Source: Synergistota bacterium (lineage in GTDB: Bacteria > Synergistota > Synergistia > Synergistales > Synergistaceae). From it: a stretch of DNA of 64,000 nucleotides. The notes beneath the pieces were generated by a model. The model saw nothing but the letters and a program-made list of their open reading frames with translations, did no database searches and was not told the DNA's origin. Below are positions 51,260 through 60,487 of the stretch, piece after piece; the stretch's first letter is position 1; each line of letters opens with the position of its first letter. The position numbers and the translations under genes were made by a program. The stretch is taken from contig JAEXGR010000007.1 in the NCBI GenBank assembly GCA_023450745.1, positions 19,175 through 83,174 of the forward strand. Reading direction: 5' to 3'.

Positions 51260-52357
51260 GTGTCATCTTCACACGGCTCTGCAACCGCTTTGGGGGTCAA
51301 GGCCCACGTCCTCTACAGTCAGCTTCTGAAAGCTGACGAATACTGGTCGCTGCTCGGCCTCAACTCCACCGCGGAAATCGCCGCCTTCCTAAAACAGACG
51401 GTGGGTTATAGAGACCAGCTGGAGACGCTGCTTCCGGCAAAGGTGCACCGTATCGATCTTGAGAATGCGGTCCGTTCCTCCGTGCTCGCGGAGGCTGACT
51501 CGTTTCTCTTTTATCTGCTGGGTATCTGGCGCAAATTTTTTCTCGACTGGCTCAGCTGGTTTGAGTCGGAGCAGTTGAAGAGCATATTCCGCTGGATCCA
51601 CTCCAAGAGGCTGGACCGCGACCTGATGCGGCAGCATCTCTTTCGCGTCCCCGGGTCGAAGCTGCCCTATGAGGCGCTGCTGAACTGCCGGGACTACAAA
51701 GAGGTGCTCGAGACCCTGCGCGACACAAAGTATTACAAGGTGCTGCGGGAGCCGGTGCGGCGTCTGATAAACGGCGAAGGCTCGCTCTTTTCCCTTGAGC
51801 TCGCCATTGACAACATGGTGGAGATGGATCTTTACAACGACATAAAGAAGCTCCCCGAGGATGAGCGGAAGGTGCTTGAGCCGCTCTTCGGCTCGCGCGT
51901 GGACCTCTTGAACCTCTACCATTTTCACCGGTGCATGTGGTATTACAATATGACCATCGAAGAGACGATCAGCCGTATGCTTCCGGTGAAGTACAGGGTA
52001 AAGGCGCATCACCTGCGCGAGATGGCAAAAGGAGTCAATTGGGAGGAGCGCATCGCGCTGATGGAGGAATACTTCCCCACCTACGGAAAGATATTCCGCG
52101 ACGCGCTTGAACAGGACGACAAGGAGCTTGCCCTTGAAATGTCCATTAAACGGTTTAATTACCTGAAGGCCCTTTCGATATTGAGAAACGGCGTGCCCGG
52201 CTTCCACACGGCGATCGCCTATTTTATATTGAAGGACCACGAGGTCACAGACGTTATACGAATGATAGAGGACGTGCGCTATGATTATGACCGCCGTTCC
52301 GCGGCCCAGTACCTTGTCCGGCCGATAATCAATGGGGGTGAACCCGCATGGCAGTAA
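51260..52357 (+). CDS. atpC: V/A-type ATPase subunit C
   Basis: This 365-aa helical protein matches subunit C (d in eukaryotes), the funnel that couples the rotor shaft to the membrane ring. Typical regions include SGSATALGVKAHVLYSQLLK near the start and DLLNLYHFHRCMWYY in the middle. The start is a GTG at 51260, five bases after the stop of the G-like gene. Its end overlaps subunit I by ten bases. Confidence 0.88.
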   Translation: MSSSHGSATALGVKAHVLYSQLLKADEYWSLLGLNSTAEIAAFLKQTVGYRDQLETLLPAKVHRIDLENAVRSSVLAEADSFLFYLLGIWRKFFLDWLSWFESEQLKSIFRWIHSKRLDRDLMRQHLFRVPGSKLPYEALLNCRDYKEVLETLRDTKYYKVLREPVRRLINGEGSLFSLELAIDNMVEMDLYNDIKKLPEDERKVLEPLFGSRVDLLNLYHFHRCMWYYNMTIEETISRMLPVKYRVKAHHLREMAKGVNWEERIALMEEYFPTYGKIFRDALEQDDKELALEMSIKRFNYLKALSILRNGVPGFHTAIAYFILKDHEVTDVIRMIEDVRYDYDRRSAAQYLVRPIINGGEPAWQ

Positions 52358-54318
52358 TGAAAATGGTCGCTCTGACCATGATCGGACCGCAGTCCGAGAT
52401 GGAGCCGGTCGCCCGTCAGATGGTTCTGACTGGCGGTTTCCAGCCTCTGCCGCTTGATATACTCATCAACGACAGGTCGCTGCGTTCCAAACTTACGACC
52501 GAGACCGAGAACCCGTACGACGAGCTTGTCGCCAAGATCTCAACGATATGGAAGGTCGCGGGAGAGGTCGTGCCGGACCCTCAGCCGGTCACGATCACGA
52601 AGGATTTCACGCTTTCCCGCGCGCGGATGCTCGTGGAACAGGCTTCCAGGAGGCTGCAGGTCTGGGAACAGCGCCGCCGCGTGCTCATCGAGGAAGAGGA
52701 GCTGCTGCACGCCACCAAGCTCTTCGTCGAAGCGCTTTCGGGGACGGAATTCGGTCCGCGTGAGCTTGCCGAGGGACGTTTCGCGAAGACCTTTTTCGGC
52801 TACCTCTCAAACGAAAATTTCCAGCGCCTGACGGAGAGCGGCGAGGAGTCGCCGATCGCGATCAACGAGCTCACAGTCTCCGGCGGCAACACCTGGGCCC
52901 TGATCATAACGGTGCCGGGATACGAAGAGTCCACAAAGAAGCTGCTGGAAGCGGTATATTTCAAAGAATTTTCCCTTAAGGACATCGCCGGACAGTTGGA
53001 CGGAGACGATCCGCTAGCGCTCGTGGAAAAACGCATCGCCAACCGCCAGAGGGCGATCCGCGGTCTCGCCAAGGCGGCCAAGGATATGCTCCGCGAACAC
53101 CGGGCGGACTACGAGCTGCTCTTTTCGCAGCTTTACACGATGCAGCGGGTTTATGACATCTGCAAGGGACGCGGCGAAGTCAGCGGCATGTTCGTCCTCT
53201 CCGGCTGGATACCGGCGGACACCTACTCCGAGATCAGCAAGACCATCGCGGAAGAGGCTCCGATGACGACGCTGATGGTCGAGGAGACGCAGGATATCTC
53301 CTACACCGGCATCCGTATCCCGACGAAGCTCAAGAACAACGCGTTCTTCCGCTCCTTCCAGGATATCGTCGCGATGTACAGCCTGCCCTCATACGGAGAG
53401 ATAGACCCGTCGCCGATCGTCGCCATCTCTTTCATACTCTTCTTCGGTTTCATGTTCGGAGACATCGGGCACGGCCTGATGATCTTCCTCGGCTCGATGC
53501 TGCTCGTCAAACGCGGCATCATGCGGCGCTCGCTCGGGCAGGTCATGAAGATGGCCTCCATTTCTTCGATGTTCTTCGGGCTCATGTACGGAAGCATCTT
53601 CGGCATCGAGGGCATCATTCCGGAGATCTGGCTCAACCCGATGCACGACGTCAACACGCTGCTCGCGGTATCGATCGGCCTCGGCGTGTTCATGATCAGC
53701 TTAGGGCTGATATTGAACATGATAAAGCAGTACCGGGCGAAGGACTTCGGACGCCTGCTTTTTGACGGACAGGGACTTGCGGGGCTCGCGCTCTACTGGA
53801 CCCTCTGCGCCCTGGGCATGATATACATTACCGGGTCGCCGATATCGGAGTTTACGGCGGACCTCATGTGGAGCGGCATGGGGCTGCTCCTCCTGGTGAT
53901 GGTCTTCCGCGACATCCTCGCGCGTTACCTGCTGCGCCAAAAGGGGGACGGCGAGTCGACGGTGCTCAATCTCTTCGAGATCATGCACAACCTGATGTCC
54001 TTCGTCTCGAACACCGCCTCCTTCGTGCGACTGGCGGCCTTCGCGCTGAACCACGTCGGGCTGTCGCTTGCGGTAATCATGCTCTCCGAGATGGTCCGCG
54101 CGCTGCCCGGAGGCATCGTCATGAAGGGCATCATCCTGCTCATCGGCAACGTGGTCATCGTATGCCTCGAGGGTTTGATAGTATTCATCCAGACGCTGCG
54201 TCTCGAATACTACGAATTCTTTGGGAAATTCTACAAGGGAGGGGGCAGCGCCTTCAAGCCTGTCGGCTGGAAGAGGGATAACGGGAAATACTCCAAGGCC
54301 AACGCGGAAGATCTGTAA
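52348..54318 (+). CDS. atpI: V/A-type ATPase subunit I (membrane stator)
   Basis: This 656-aa protein is the stator and half-channel subunit (a in eukaryotes). Residues 1-335 form the soluble arm, and from about 345 there are seven to eight helices. FMFGDIGHGLMIFL and SFVRLAAFALNHVGLSLAV are conserved; the arginine in the latter faces the c-ring carboxylate. Length is typical. It overlaps subunit C by ten bases. Confidence 0.93.
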   Translation: MAVMKMVALTMIGPQSEMEPVARQMVLTGGFQPLPLDILINDRSLRSKLTTETENPYDELVAKISTIWKVAGEVVPDPQPVTITKDFTLSRARMLVEQASRRLQVWEQRRRVLIEEEELLHATKLFVEALSGTEFGPRELAEGRFAKTFFGYLSNENFQRLTESGEESPIAINELTVSGGNTWALIITVPGYEESTKKLLEAVYFKEFSLKDIAGQLDGDDPLALVEKRIANRQRAIRGLAKAAKDMLREHRADYELLFSQLYTMQRVYDICKGRGEVSGMFVLSGWIPADTYSEISKTIAEEAPMTTLMVEETQDISYTGIRIPTKLKNNAFFRSFQDIVAMYSLPSYGEIDPSPIVAISFILFFGFMFGDIGHGLMIFLGSMLLVKRGIMRRSLGQVMKMASISSMFFGLMYGSIFGIEGIIPEIWLNPMHDVNTLLAVSIGLGVFMISLGLILNMIKQYRAKDFGRLLFDGQGLAGLALYWTLCALGMIYITGSPISEFTADLMWSGMGLLLLVMVFRDILARYLLRQKGDGESTVLNLFEIMHNLMSFVSNTASFVRLAAFALNHVGLSLAVIMLSEMVRALPGGIVMKGIILLIGNVVIVCLEGLIVFIQTLRLEYYEFFGKFYKGGGSAFKPVGWKRDNGKYSKANAEDL

Positions 54319-54413
54319 GTTTACAAAATATCGTTATACGCACCACATAAAGTATTTAATTATAAAATGCAAGACTAAATATTAAAAGAGAATAAGAAAA
54401 GGAGCGATTTTTC

Positions 54414-54839
54414 ATGTTTGGATTGGTATTAAGCTGCGGTACGGTGGTAACTCTGATGACAGCCGGATACATACTTCAGCGCAAAGGGTTCCGCGGCGGC
54501 AGAAAAATCTATGCGACGGTACTCGGGCTTTCATCCCTCCTCGTCTTCACGGGAGCGGTGCTCGCCCTCTTCTCCGGCACGTCATTCGCCGCGGAGGGCG
54601 CCGCGGCGGCCAAAGAGATCTCGGTAGGCGCCGGACTGGGCTTCATCGCGGCGGCGTGCGCGACGGGCATCGCCTGCCTTGGCGCGGGACTTGCCGTCGC
54701 CAACGTCGGCGCGGCCGCCCTCGGCCTCGTGGGTGAAAAGCCGGAAATGCTCGGTACGACGCTTATCTACCTCGGTCTCGCCGAAGGTATCGCCATCTAC
54801 GGCGTCATCATTTCACTGCTTATAATCCAGCGGCTATAG
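54414..54839 (+). CDS. atpK: V/A-type ATPase subunit K (rotor ring proteolipid)
   Basis: This 141-aa protein is the rotor ring subunit. The C-terminal half is one c-like hairpin, GLGFIAAACATGIACLGAGL then LAEGIAIYGVIISLL with the ion-binding Glu. The N-terminal half adds two hydrophobic segments around a basic loop (QRKGFRGGRK). It thus has one ion site per polypeptide rather than the double hairpin of classical Na+-type K subunits. Whether it carries Na+ or H+ cannot be told by eye. AGGAG lies eight bases before the ATG. Confidence 0.88.
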   Translation: MFGLVLSCGTVVTLMTAGYILQRKGFRGGRKIYATVLGLSSLLVFTGAVLALFSGTSFAAEGAAAAKEISVGAGLGFIAAACATGIACLGAGLAVANVGAAALGLVGEKPEMLGTTLIYLGLAEGIAIYGVIISLLIIQRL

Positions 54840-54855
54840 GCGGGCACAAACGTCT

Positions 54856-55164
54856 ATGAAGGCTTACCTTGTGAGCGACAACCACGACTCTCTCGTCGGG
54901 ATGCGCCTGGCCGGAATCGAGGGCACGCTCGTTCACACTCCCGACGAAACGTACGCAGCGATCGAAAGCGCGCTGAAGATGCGCAACCTCGCCATCCTCG
55001 CCATCACGGAAAAGGCGGCGGAGATGGCCGAGGAGATCATTCAGCAGCTGCGCGAACGCGGAGACCTGCCGCTTGTCGTCGAGATACCGGATAGATTTGG
55101 CACGAAAAGGGGACCTGATTTTCTGACAAAATATGTCCAGGAAGCCATCGGCGTAAAAATGTAA
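54856..55164 (+). CDS. atpF: V/A-type ATPase subunit F
   Basis: This 102-aa protein has the CheY-like fold of subunit F that binds the shaft: MKAYLVSDNHDSLVGMRLAG at the start and LAILAITEKAAEMAEEII in the middle. It follows subunit K after 16 bases and is followed by a terminator-like hairpin. Confidence 0.9.
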   Translation: MKAYLVSDNHDSLVGMRLAGIEGTLVHTPDETYAAIESALKMRNLAILAITEKAAEMAEEIIQQLRERGDLPLVVEIPDRFGTKRGPDFLTKYVQEAIGVKM

Positions 55165-55170
55165 TCAGGG

Positions 55171-55194
55171 AAGCGCCCTTCGGGGCTCTTTTTG
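55171..55194 (+). terminator. Terminator-like hairpin inside the ATPase operon
   Basis: AGCGCCC, the UUCG loop and GGGCTCT (one mismatch) are followed by TTTTT, only six bases after subunit F. It should reduce transcription into the E-A-B part, which may have its own control. Confidence 0.6.
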
Positions 55195-55218
55195 TCCGAT
55201 CGCCGTTAAGAGACATCC

Positions 55219-55246
55219 CGCTGCTAGGCGGCTGGCACATATGATC
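55219..55246 (+). repeat. Partial copy of the 48.9-kb repeat end
   Basis: Here TAGGCGGCTGGCACATATGA followed by TCAG resembles the right end of the 122-bp element at 48900-49021 (TAGCGGCCGGCACATCTAAT, then CAG), with a few differences. The matching left end was not found nearby. It may be a truncated copy. Confidence 0.4.
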
Positions 55247-55279
55247 AGTACCCGATACTCACACAAGAGGTGAAATGTG

Positions 55280-55894
55280 ATGAAAGAAGTATCAAACGAG
55301 AAGATAAGCAACCTTAGAGATATAATTCTGGACCGCGCCGACAGCGAAAAGAAGGTCAACATGGCCCAGGGACGCCGCGAGGCGGACGACTGGCTCACAC
55401 ATGAGACGGAAAAGCTTCAGCGCGAGGTAAATCTCATTCTGCAGGACGCGCGCAAACGCGCGGAAGATATCCGCCGCCGGCAGATACTCTCCGCGGAGCG
55501 TGAAAAGTCAACGGAGACTCTGCGCCTGCAGAACCGGATACTTTCAGACTCCATGGGACGCCTCCAGGACAAGCTGGTACACCTCAGGGAACGCGAGGAT
55601 TACCCCAATATTCTGACCGGGATGTGCGTCGACGCGGTCGAATCGCTCGGCGTCAAAGTACCGCTTAAGCTGCGGCTTTCGGCGGTCGACATCGCCCTGG
55701 CCGACGAGATCATCGCGAAGACTCTCGCCTCCAACCACGAACTTACGCTCACCTTCGATCCCGACCCCGCCCCGATACTTGGCGGCTGTTGGATTTCCAC
55801 CGCGGACGGGCATCGTCAGGTAAATATGGACTGGCAGAGCATCACGCAGGAGATGGCGGACTCTCTGGCGGAACGCCTCCTGCCGCTGCTGTAG
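55280..55894 (+). CDS. atpE: V/A-type ATPase subunit E (peripheral stalk)
   Basis: This 204-aa protein has a long charged N-terminal helix (residues 1-105) and a globular C-terminal domain that binds the B subunit, as in subunit E. DPDPAPILGGCWISTADG near residue 160 is the conserved C-terminal patch. I use the ATG at 55280, nine bases after AGAGG; a GTG at 55277 directly before it is equally possible. Confidence 0.86.
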   Translation: MKEVSNEKISNLRDIILDRADSEKKVNMAQGRREADDWLTHETEKLQREVNLILQDARKRAEDIRRRQILSAEREKSTETLRLQNRILSDSMGRLQDKLVHLREREDYPNILTGMCVDAVESLGVKVPLKLRLSAVDIALADEIIAKTLASNHELTLTFDPDPAPILGGCWISTADGHRQVNMDWQSITQEMADSLAERLLPLL

Positions 55895-55937
55895 CCACCG
55901 CGCCCCGCCGCCGCAACAGCGGGGACACTTTTTTAGA

Positions 55938-56055
55938 TACCGCAGGCCGCAAGCCTGCGGGCGCGTTTACCGTAGACGCCGCGGGCCTGTTCCCGCGCAA
56001 GCGGGAACATTTGGAATTACCGTAGGCCGCAAGCCTGCGGATGCGTTTACCGTAG
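55938..56055 (+). repeat. Direct repeat pair with hairpins before the A subunit gene
   Basis: Two nearly identical 38-bp units lie at 55938-55975 and 56018-56055, with the pattern TACCGYAGGCCGCAAGCCTG then CGG. The first unit forms the hairpin CCGCAGG/CCTGCGG; the second has one mismatch in that stem. Between them TGTTCCCGC-GCAA-GCGGGAACA (55989-56010) is a perfect nine-base stem with a GCAA loop. The end of the second unit runs into the Shine-Dalgarno sequence AGGAGG of the A subunit, so the structure could control its translation. Confidence 0.75.
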
Positions 56056-56067
56056 GAGGAATAGCCT

Positions 56068-57873
56068 TTGGAACTCAAAAATAATTCGCAAAATCCCCAT
56101 CTGGGAACCGTCGAATTCGTCAACGGCCCCGTCATAAAGGCGAACGGAATGCGCGACTTCGGAATGCGCGAGGTCGTGAAGGTCGGTCCGTACAAATTGA
56201 TGGGAGAAATAATAAAGATGGACGGCGATAACGCCACCATTCAGGTTTACGAGGATACGGACGGCCTGCGCATCTACGAAGATGTGACCGGCACCGGCGA
56301 ACCGCTCTCTATCGAGCTCGGCCCCGGGCTGATAGGCAGCTTCTTCGACGGCATCGGACGTCCGCTGGACTCACTGCTTGAAAAAGAGGGGATGTACATC
56401 TCGCCGGGGACCTCGGTGAATATGATCGACCGCGACCGTCTTTGGGACGTCACCCCTGTGGCCAAGGTCGGAGACCTCGTCTCCGGCGGGATGGTGCTGG
56501 CGACCATCCAGGAGACGCCGCTGCTCGTACATAAGATAATGACCCCGCCAAACTTCGAGGGCGAGATCACCTGGATAATCCCCGGCGGCAAACACCACGC
56601 CGGCAGCGACGTCGCGAAGGTGAAGGATGCTTTCGGACGCGAGGTATCGATTCCGATGATCCAGCGCTGGCCCGTCCGCACGCCGCGCCCCTACCGCGAA
56701 AGGCTGCTGCCGAACGAGCCCTTCGTGACGGGGCAGCGCGTCATCGACGGACTCTTCCCGCTCGCCAAGGGCGGCACCGCCTGTATCCCGGGAGGATTCG
56801 GAACGGGAAAGACCGTCACCCAGCATCAGCTGGCCAAATGGGGCGACGCGCAGGTCGTCATCTACATCGGCTGCGGCGAGCGCGGCAATGAGATGACCGA
56901 CGTTCTTGAACAGTTTCCCGTGCTCGAAGACCCGCGCTCGGGCCGCCCGCTGATGGAACGCACGATACTGATCGCCAACACTTCGAACATGCCCGTCGCG
57001 GCGCGCGAAGCTTCGATCTACACCGGCATTACGATCGCGGAATATTTCCGCGACATGGGCTACGACGTGGCGATCATGGCGGATTCGACCTCGCGCTGGG
57101 CGGAGGCGCTGCGCGAACTGTCCGGACGCCTTGAAGAGATACCGGCGGAAGAGGGCTTCCCCGCCTACCTGCCGAGCCGCCTCGCGGAGTTCTACGAGCG
57201 CGCGGGACGCGTCGTCACAATCGGCGGCGAAAACGGCAGCGTCAGCGTCATCGGCGCCGTCTCTCCCCCCGGAGGCGACTTCACGGAACCGGTAACGCGC
57301 CACACGAAGCGTTTCATCCGCTGCTTCTGGGGGCTCGACAAGAACCTCGCGAACGCGCGTCACTACCCCGCCATCTCCTGGACAGATTCCTACAGCGAAT
57401 ACGCCGAGGAGGTCGACGGCTGGTTCTGCTCAAACGTGGACGCGCGCTGGGGCGAGCTCCGTGAAGAGGTGCGCAACATCCTCGCGGAGGACAATAAGAT
57501 ACAGCAGGTGATCAAGCTTGTCGGAGAGGACGTCCTTCCCGACGACCAGCGGCTCATCGCCTTTACGGCCTTCCTGATAAAGAACGGCTATCTCCAGCAG
57601 AACTCCTTCGGCTCCGACTCGTACTCGCCGCCGATCAAGGGGTTTGAGATACTCTCCGTCATCCTGGAATTTCACCACAAGGCGATGGAGCTCGTCCACA
57701 GGGACATCCCCATTTCGCTGATAAAGGACGACGAATCGGTCGACTCGATCACCCACCTGAGGGAACTCGCGGCGGAGGACAAAGAGGGCTTCGACCAGCT
57801 GCGCAAACGGATCGACGCGCACCTTGAGCGCGTCGCCGCGGAACGCACAAGAAAACTAAGGGGTGGTGAATAG
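56068..57873 (+). CDS. atpA: V/A-type ATPase subunit A (catalytic)
   Basis: This 601-aa catalytic subunit hydrolyses or makes ATP. It has the Walker A loop PGGFGTGKTVTQ near residue 240, the non-homologous region of A-type subunits (residues 110-210) and SRWAEALRELSGRLEEIPAE, a family signature. The start is a TTG at 56068 after TAGGAGG (spacing about eight bases). B follows after one base. Length is typical (about 590 aa). Confidence 0.95.
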   Translation: MELKNNSQNPHLGTVEFVNGPVIKANGMRDFGMREVVKVGPYKLMGEIIKMDGDNATIQVYEDTDGLRIYEDVTGTGEPLSIELGPGLIGSFFDGIGRPLDSLLEKEGMYISPGTSVNMIDRDRLWDVTPVAKVGDLVSGGMVLATIQETPLLVHKIMTPPNFEGEITWIIPGGKHHAGSDVAKVKDAFGREVSIPMIQRWPVRTPRPYRERLLPNEPFVTGQRVIDGLFPLAKGGTACIPGGFGTGKTVTQHQLAKWGDAQVVIYIGCGERGNEMTDVLEQFPVLEDPRSGRPLMERTILIANTSNMPVAAREASIYTGITIAEYFRDMGYDVAIMADSTSRWAEALRELSGRLEEIPAEEGFPAYLPSRLAEFYERAGRVVTIGGENGSVSVIGAVSPPGGDFTEPVTRHTKRFIRCFWGLDKNLANARHYPAISWTDSYSEYAEEVDGWFCSNVDARWGELREEVRNILAEDNKIQQVIKLVGEDVLPDDQRLIAFTAFLIKNGYLQQNSFGSDSYSPPIKGFEILSVILEFHHKAMELVHRDIPISLIKDDESVDSITHLRELAAEDKEGFDQLRKRIDAHLERVAAERTRKLRGGE

Positions 57874-57874
57874 C

Positions 57875-59254
57875 ATGGCGCAGCCCGAATATATCGGAGT
57901 AAAAGATATCGAGGGACCCTTTATCCTCGTGGAGAACGTGAGCGGCGTCGGTTACGGAGAGCTTGTGGACATCCGTGACAGCAAGGGCGCGCGACGCCAC
58001 GGACAGGTAAAATCGCTCAGCGAAAAGGCGACCCTCGTGCAGGTCTTCACGGGAACGGAGGAACTCATTCCCAACACCACGAAGGTACGCTTCCTTGGCA
58101 AACCGCTTGAGGTGCACCTCTCGAAATACATGCTCGGCCGTACCTTTAACGGCCTCGGCGAACCGCGCGACGGCTGCGGCGAGATCTACGGAGGCAAGCG
58201 CGTAAACATCAACGGACTGCCGCTGAACCCGATGGCCCGCCAGTACCCGCGCAACTTCATCCATACCGGCATCTCGGCGATCGACACGCTGACGACGCTG
58301 ATCCGCGGGCAGAAGCTGCCGATCTTTTCCGGCAACGGCCTGCCCCACAACCAGCTCGCCGTACAGATCGCGACGCAGGCAAAGGTCGTCGGCTCCGACG
58401 AGTTCGCCGTCGTCTTCGCCGGCATCGGCGTCAAGCACGACGACGCGGCCTATTTCATGCAGGAGCTCTCGACGCGCGGCCATTCCAACAACATCGTCAC
58501 CTTCCTAAACCTTGCCGACGACCCCGTCATCGAGCGTATCGCGACCCCGCGCATGGCGCTCTCGACGGCGGAGTACCTCGCCTATGAACTTGGCATGCAC
58601 GTCCTCGTCATCATGACGGACATGACGAGCTACTGCGAAGCGCTGCGCGAACTCGGCGTCGCCGCGGGGGAGGTCCCGAGCCGCAAGGGATACCCGGCCT
58701 ACCTCTACAGCGACTTGGCCTCGCTCTACGAACGCGCGGGCGTCGTGCGCGGACGCGAGGGCAGCGTCACGCAAATTCCGATTCTGACGATGCCCAACGA
58801 TGACATCACGCACCCGATCCCCGACCTTACCGGATTCATCACCGAGGGACAGATCGTCCTTTCGCGCGAGCTTGACGCGAGAAACATCTATCCGCCGATA
58901 GACATCCTCACCAGCCTCTCGCGCCTGATGAAGGACGGCATCGGAAAGGGCTATACCCGCGAAGACCATCCGAGCGTCGCGAGCCAGCTCTTCGCCTCCT
59001 ACAGCAGAGTACAGGAGGTCCGCTCTCTCGCGGGCGTCGTCGGCGAGGATGAACTTTCAAAAACGGACAAAGCGTTCCTCTCCTTCGGACGTATCTTTGA
59101 AGATCGTTTCCTCCGGCAGGGAAAAGAGGAAGACCGCGAGATCGGCTACTCGCTGGACATGGCGTGGGAGATACTTGGCGAGCTGCCCGCCGGAGAACTG
59201 ACGCGCGTCAGCTTGGCCGACATCAAGGCGCATATCAAGAAAAAAGAACAGTAG
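57875..59254 (+). CDS. atpB: V/A-type ATPase subunit B
   Basis: This 459-aa non-catalytic nucleotide-binding subunit lacks a Walker A loop (IFSGNGLPHNQLA takes its place) and has SYCEALRELGVAAGEVPSRK typical of B. The ATG at 57875 lies one base after the A stop, with GGGGTGG upstream. A strong terminator closes the operon. Confidence 0.95.
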   Translation: MAQPEYIGVKDIEGPFILVENVSGVGYGELVDIRDSKGARRHGQVKSLSEKATLVQVFTGTEELIPNTTKVRFLGKPLEVHLSKYMLGRTFNGLGEPRDGCGEIYGGKRVNINGLPLNPMARQYPRNFIHTGISAIDTLTTLIRGQKLPIFSGNGLPHNQLAVQIATQAKVVGSDEFAVVFAGIGVKHDDAAYFMQELSTRGHSNNIVTFLNLADDPVIERIATPRMALSTAEYLAYELGMHVLVIMTDMTSYCEALRELGVAAGEVPSRKGYPAYLYSDLASLYERAGVVRGREGSVTQIPILTMPNDDITHPIPDLTGFITEGQIVLSRELDARNIYPPIDILTSLSRLMKDGIGKGYTREDHPSVASQLFASYSRVQEVRSLAGVVGEDELSKTDKAFLSFGRIFEDRFLRQGKEEDREIGYSLDMAWEILGELPAGELTRVSLADIKAHIKKKEQ

Positions 59255-59282
59255 CGGCGGCAGACCGCCAGCAGTGACGACC

Positions 59283-59316
59283 GGCCCGCGGCGCTCAGCC
59301 AGCGGGCGTTTTTTTA
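59283..59316 (+). terminator. Terminator of the V/A-ATPase operon
   Basis: GCCCGC (59284-59289) and GCGGGC (59302-59307) pair around a 12-base loop, followed by G and seven T residues. Confidence 0.85.
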
Positions 59317-59419
59317 TACTATATCTTTTGTCAGCTTTTTATGATTCTATGTTGATAACTTTCGTTTTGTGATATAATCCTGAAATTATATTCACGATTC
59401 AGGTTATGGAGGGACGGCA

Positions 59420-60436
59420 ATGATAAATAACATCGCACTGGCCGGCTGCGGCAATGTCGGCACCGCGCTTCTTGAGATACTTCACGAGAAAAAAACTGAA
59501 CTAAAAGAGAAATATGGCTTTGAATATAAGGTAGTCCTCATCAGCGACCTCATGAAGGGCATCGTCATGGACCCCGAAGGGCTCGACCTTGAGAAGATAC
59601 TGGAGGAGCTTCACAACAGGCGCAGTTTTGGGGCGCTCGCGCAGGCGGCGGGGCATTTCGACGAACTGCTCGACCGGTCGGGGGCGACGGTGCTCGCCGA
59701 ATGCACCCCGACCAACCTAAAAACGGGAGAGCCTGGTCTCTCCCATCTCAGAGCGGCGCTGTCACGCGGCATCAGCGTCACCACGACGAACAAGGGACCG
59801 ATCGCCGTGGCCTTCGACGAACTGTGCCGCCTCGCGGAGGACTGCGGCGCGAAGCTGAGCTACGAGGGCGTGGTGATGAGCGGAACGCCCCTCATCGACA
59901 TGATGAAAAACGGCATCGCGGGCTGCAGCGTGCTGGGGCTGGAGGGCATTCTCAACGGCACGACGAACTTTATTCTCACTAAAATGGGAGAGGGCGCAAC
60001 CTACGCGGACGCCCTCGCCGAAGCGACGGCGCTCGGATACGCGGAGGCGGACCCTTCCGGCGACGTCGAAGGCTGGGACGCGGCGGTCAAGATCGTCATC
60101 CTCGCGAAAATCCTCTTCGGCAAAGACATCGACGTAAAAGACGTCACCCGTATCGGCATCACCCAGGTGACGCCGCAGCAGATCGCCGAGGCCCGGCGCA
60201 GCGGCTTTACGATAAAGCTCGTCGCCGGCATCAGATTCGACAGCTTCGGAATGCACCCCTACGTAATGCCGAAGGAGATCGCCGCGACGCATCCTCTGTC
60301 CGCGATAGACGGCGCGACGAACGCCATCACGGTAAACACCGACAACCTTGGCGAGATCACGCTGATCGGCCCGGGGGCGGGACGCCGGGAAACCGGACAG
60401 GCGCTCCTTTCGGATATGATCAGAATGAGCAGGTAA
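59420..60436 (+). CDS. hom: Homoserine dehydrogenase
   Basis: This 338-aa enzyme reduces aspartate semialdehyde to homoserine, the entry to threonine and methionine. It has the nucleotide fold ALAGCGNVGTALLEIL, TTNKGPIA with the Lys at the active site, GILNGTTNFIL and EADPSGDVEGWDAAVKI. It lacks the C-terminal ACT regulatory domain of longer enzymes (about 430 aa), so it is probably not feedback-regulated through that domain. A GGAGGG lies about seven bases before the ATG. Confidence 0.9.
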   Translation: MINNIALAGCGNVGTALLEILHEKKTELKEKYGFEYKVVLISDLMKGIVMDPEGLDLEKILEELHNRRSFGALAQAAGHFDELLDRSGATVLAECTPTNLKTGEPGLSHLRAALSRGISVTTTNKGPIAVAFDELCRLAEDCGAKLSYEGVVMSGTPLIDMMKNGIAGCSVLGLEGILNGTTNFILTKMGEGATYADALAEATALGYAEADPSGDVEGWDAAVKIVILAKILFGKDIDVKDVTRIGITQVTPQQIAEARRSGFTIKLVAGIRFDSFGMHPYVMPKEIAATHPLSAIDGATNAITVNTDNLGEITLIGPGAGRRETGQALLSDMIRMSR

Positions 60437-60471
60437 AACTAACGGCGGGCCTCGCGGCCCGCCGTTAGTTT
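60436..60471. terminator. Bidirectional terminator between hom and the AGCS symporter
   Basis: AAACTAACGGCGGGCC and GGCCCGCCGTTAGTTT pair perfectly over 16 bases around TCGC, with T or A runs on both sides. It ends both converging genes. Confidence 0.9.
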
Positions 60472-60487
60472 ATATTGCCGCACCTTT

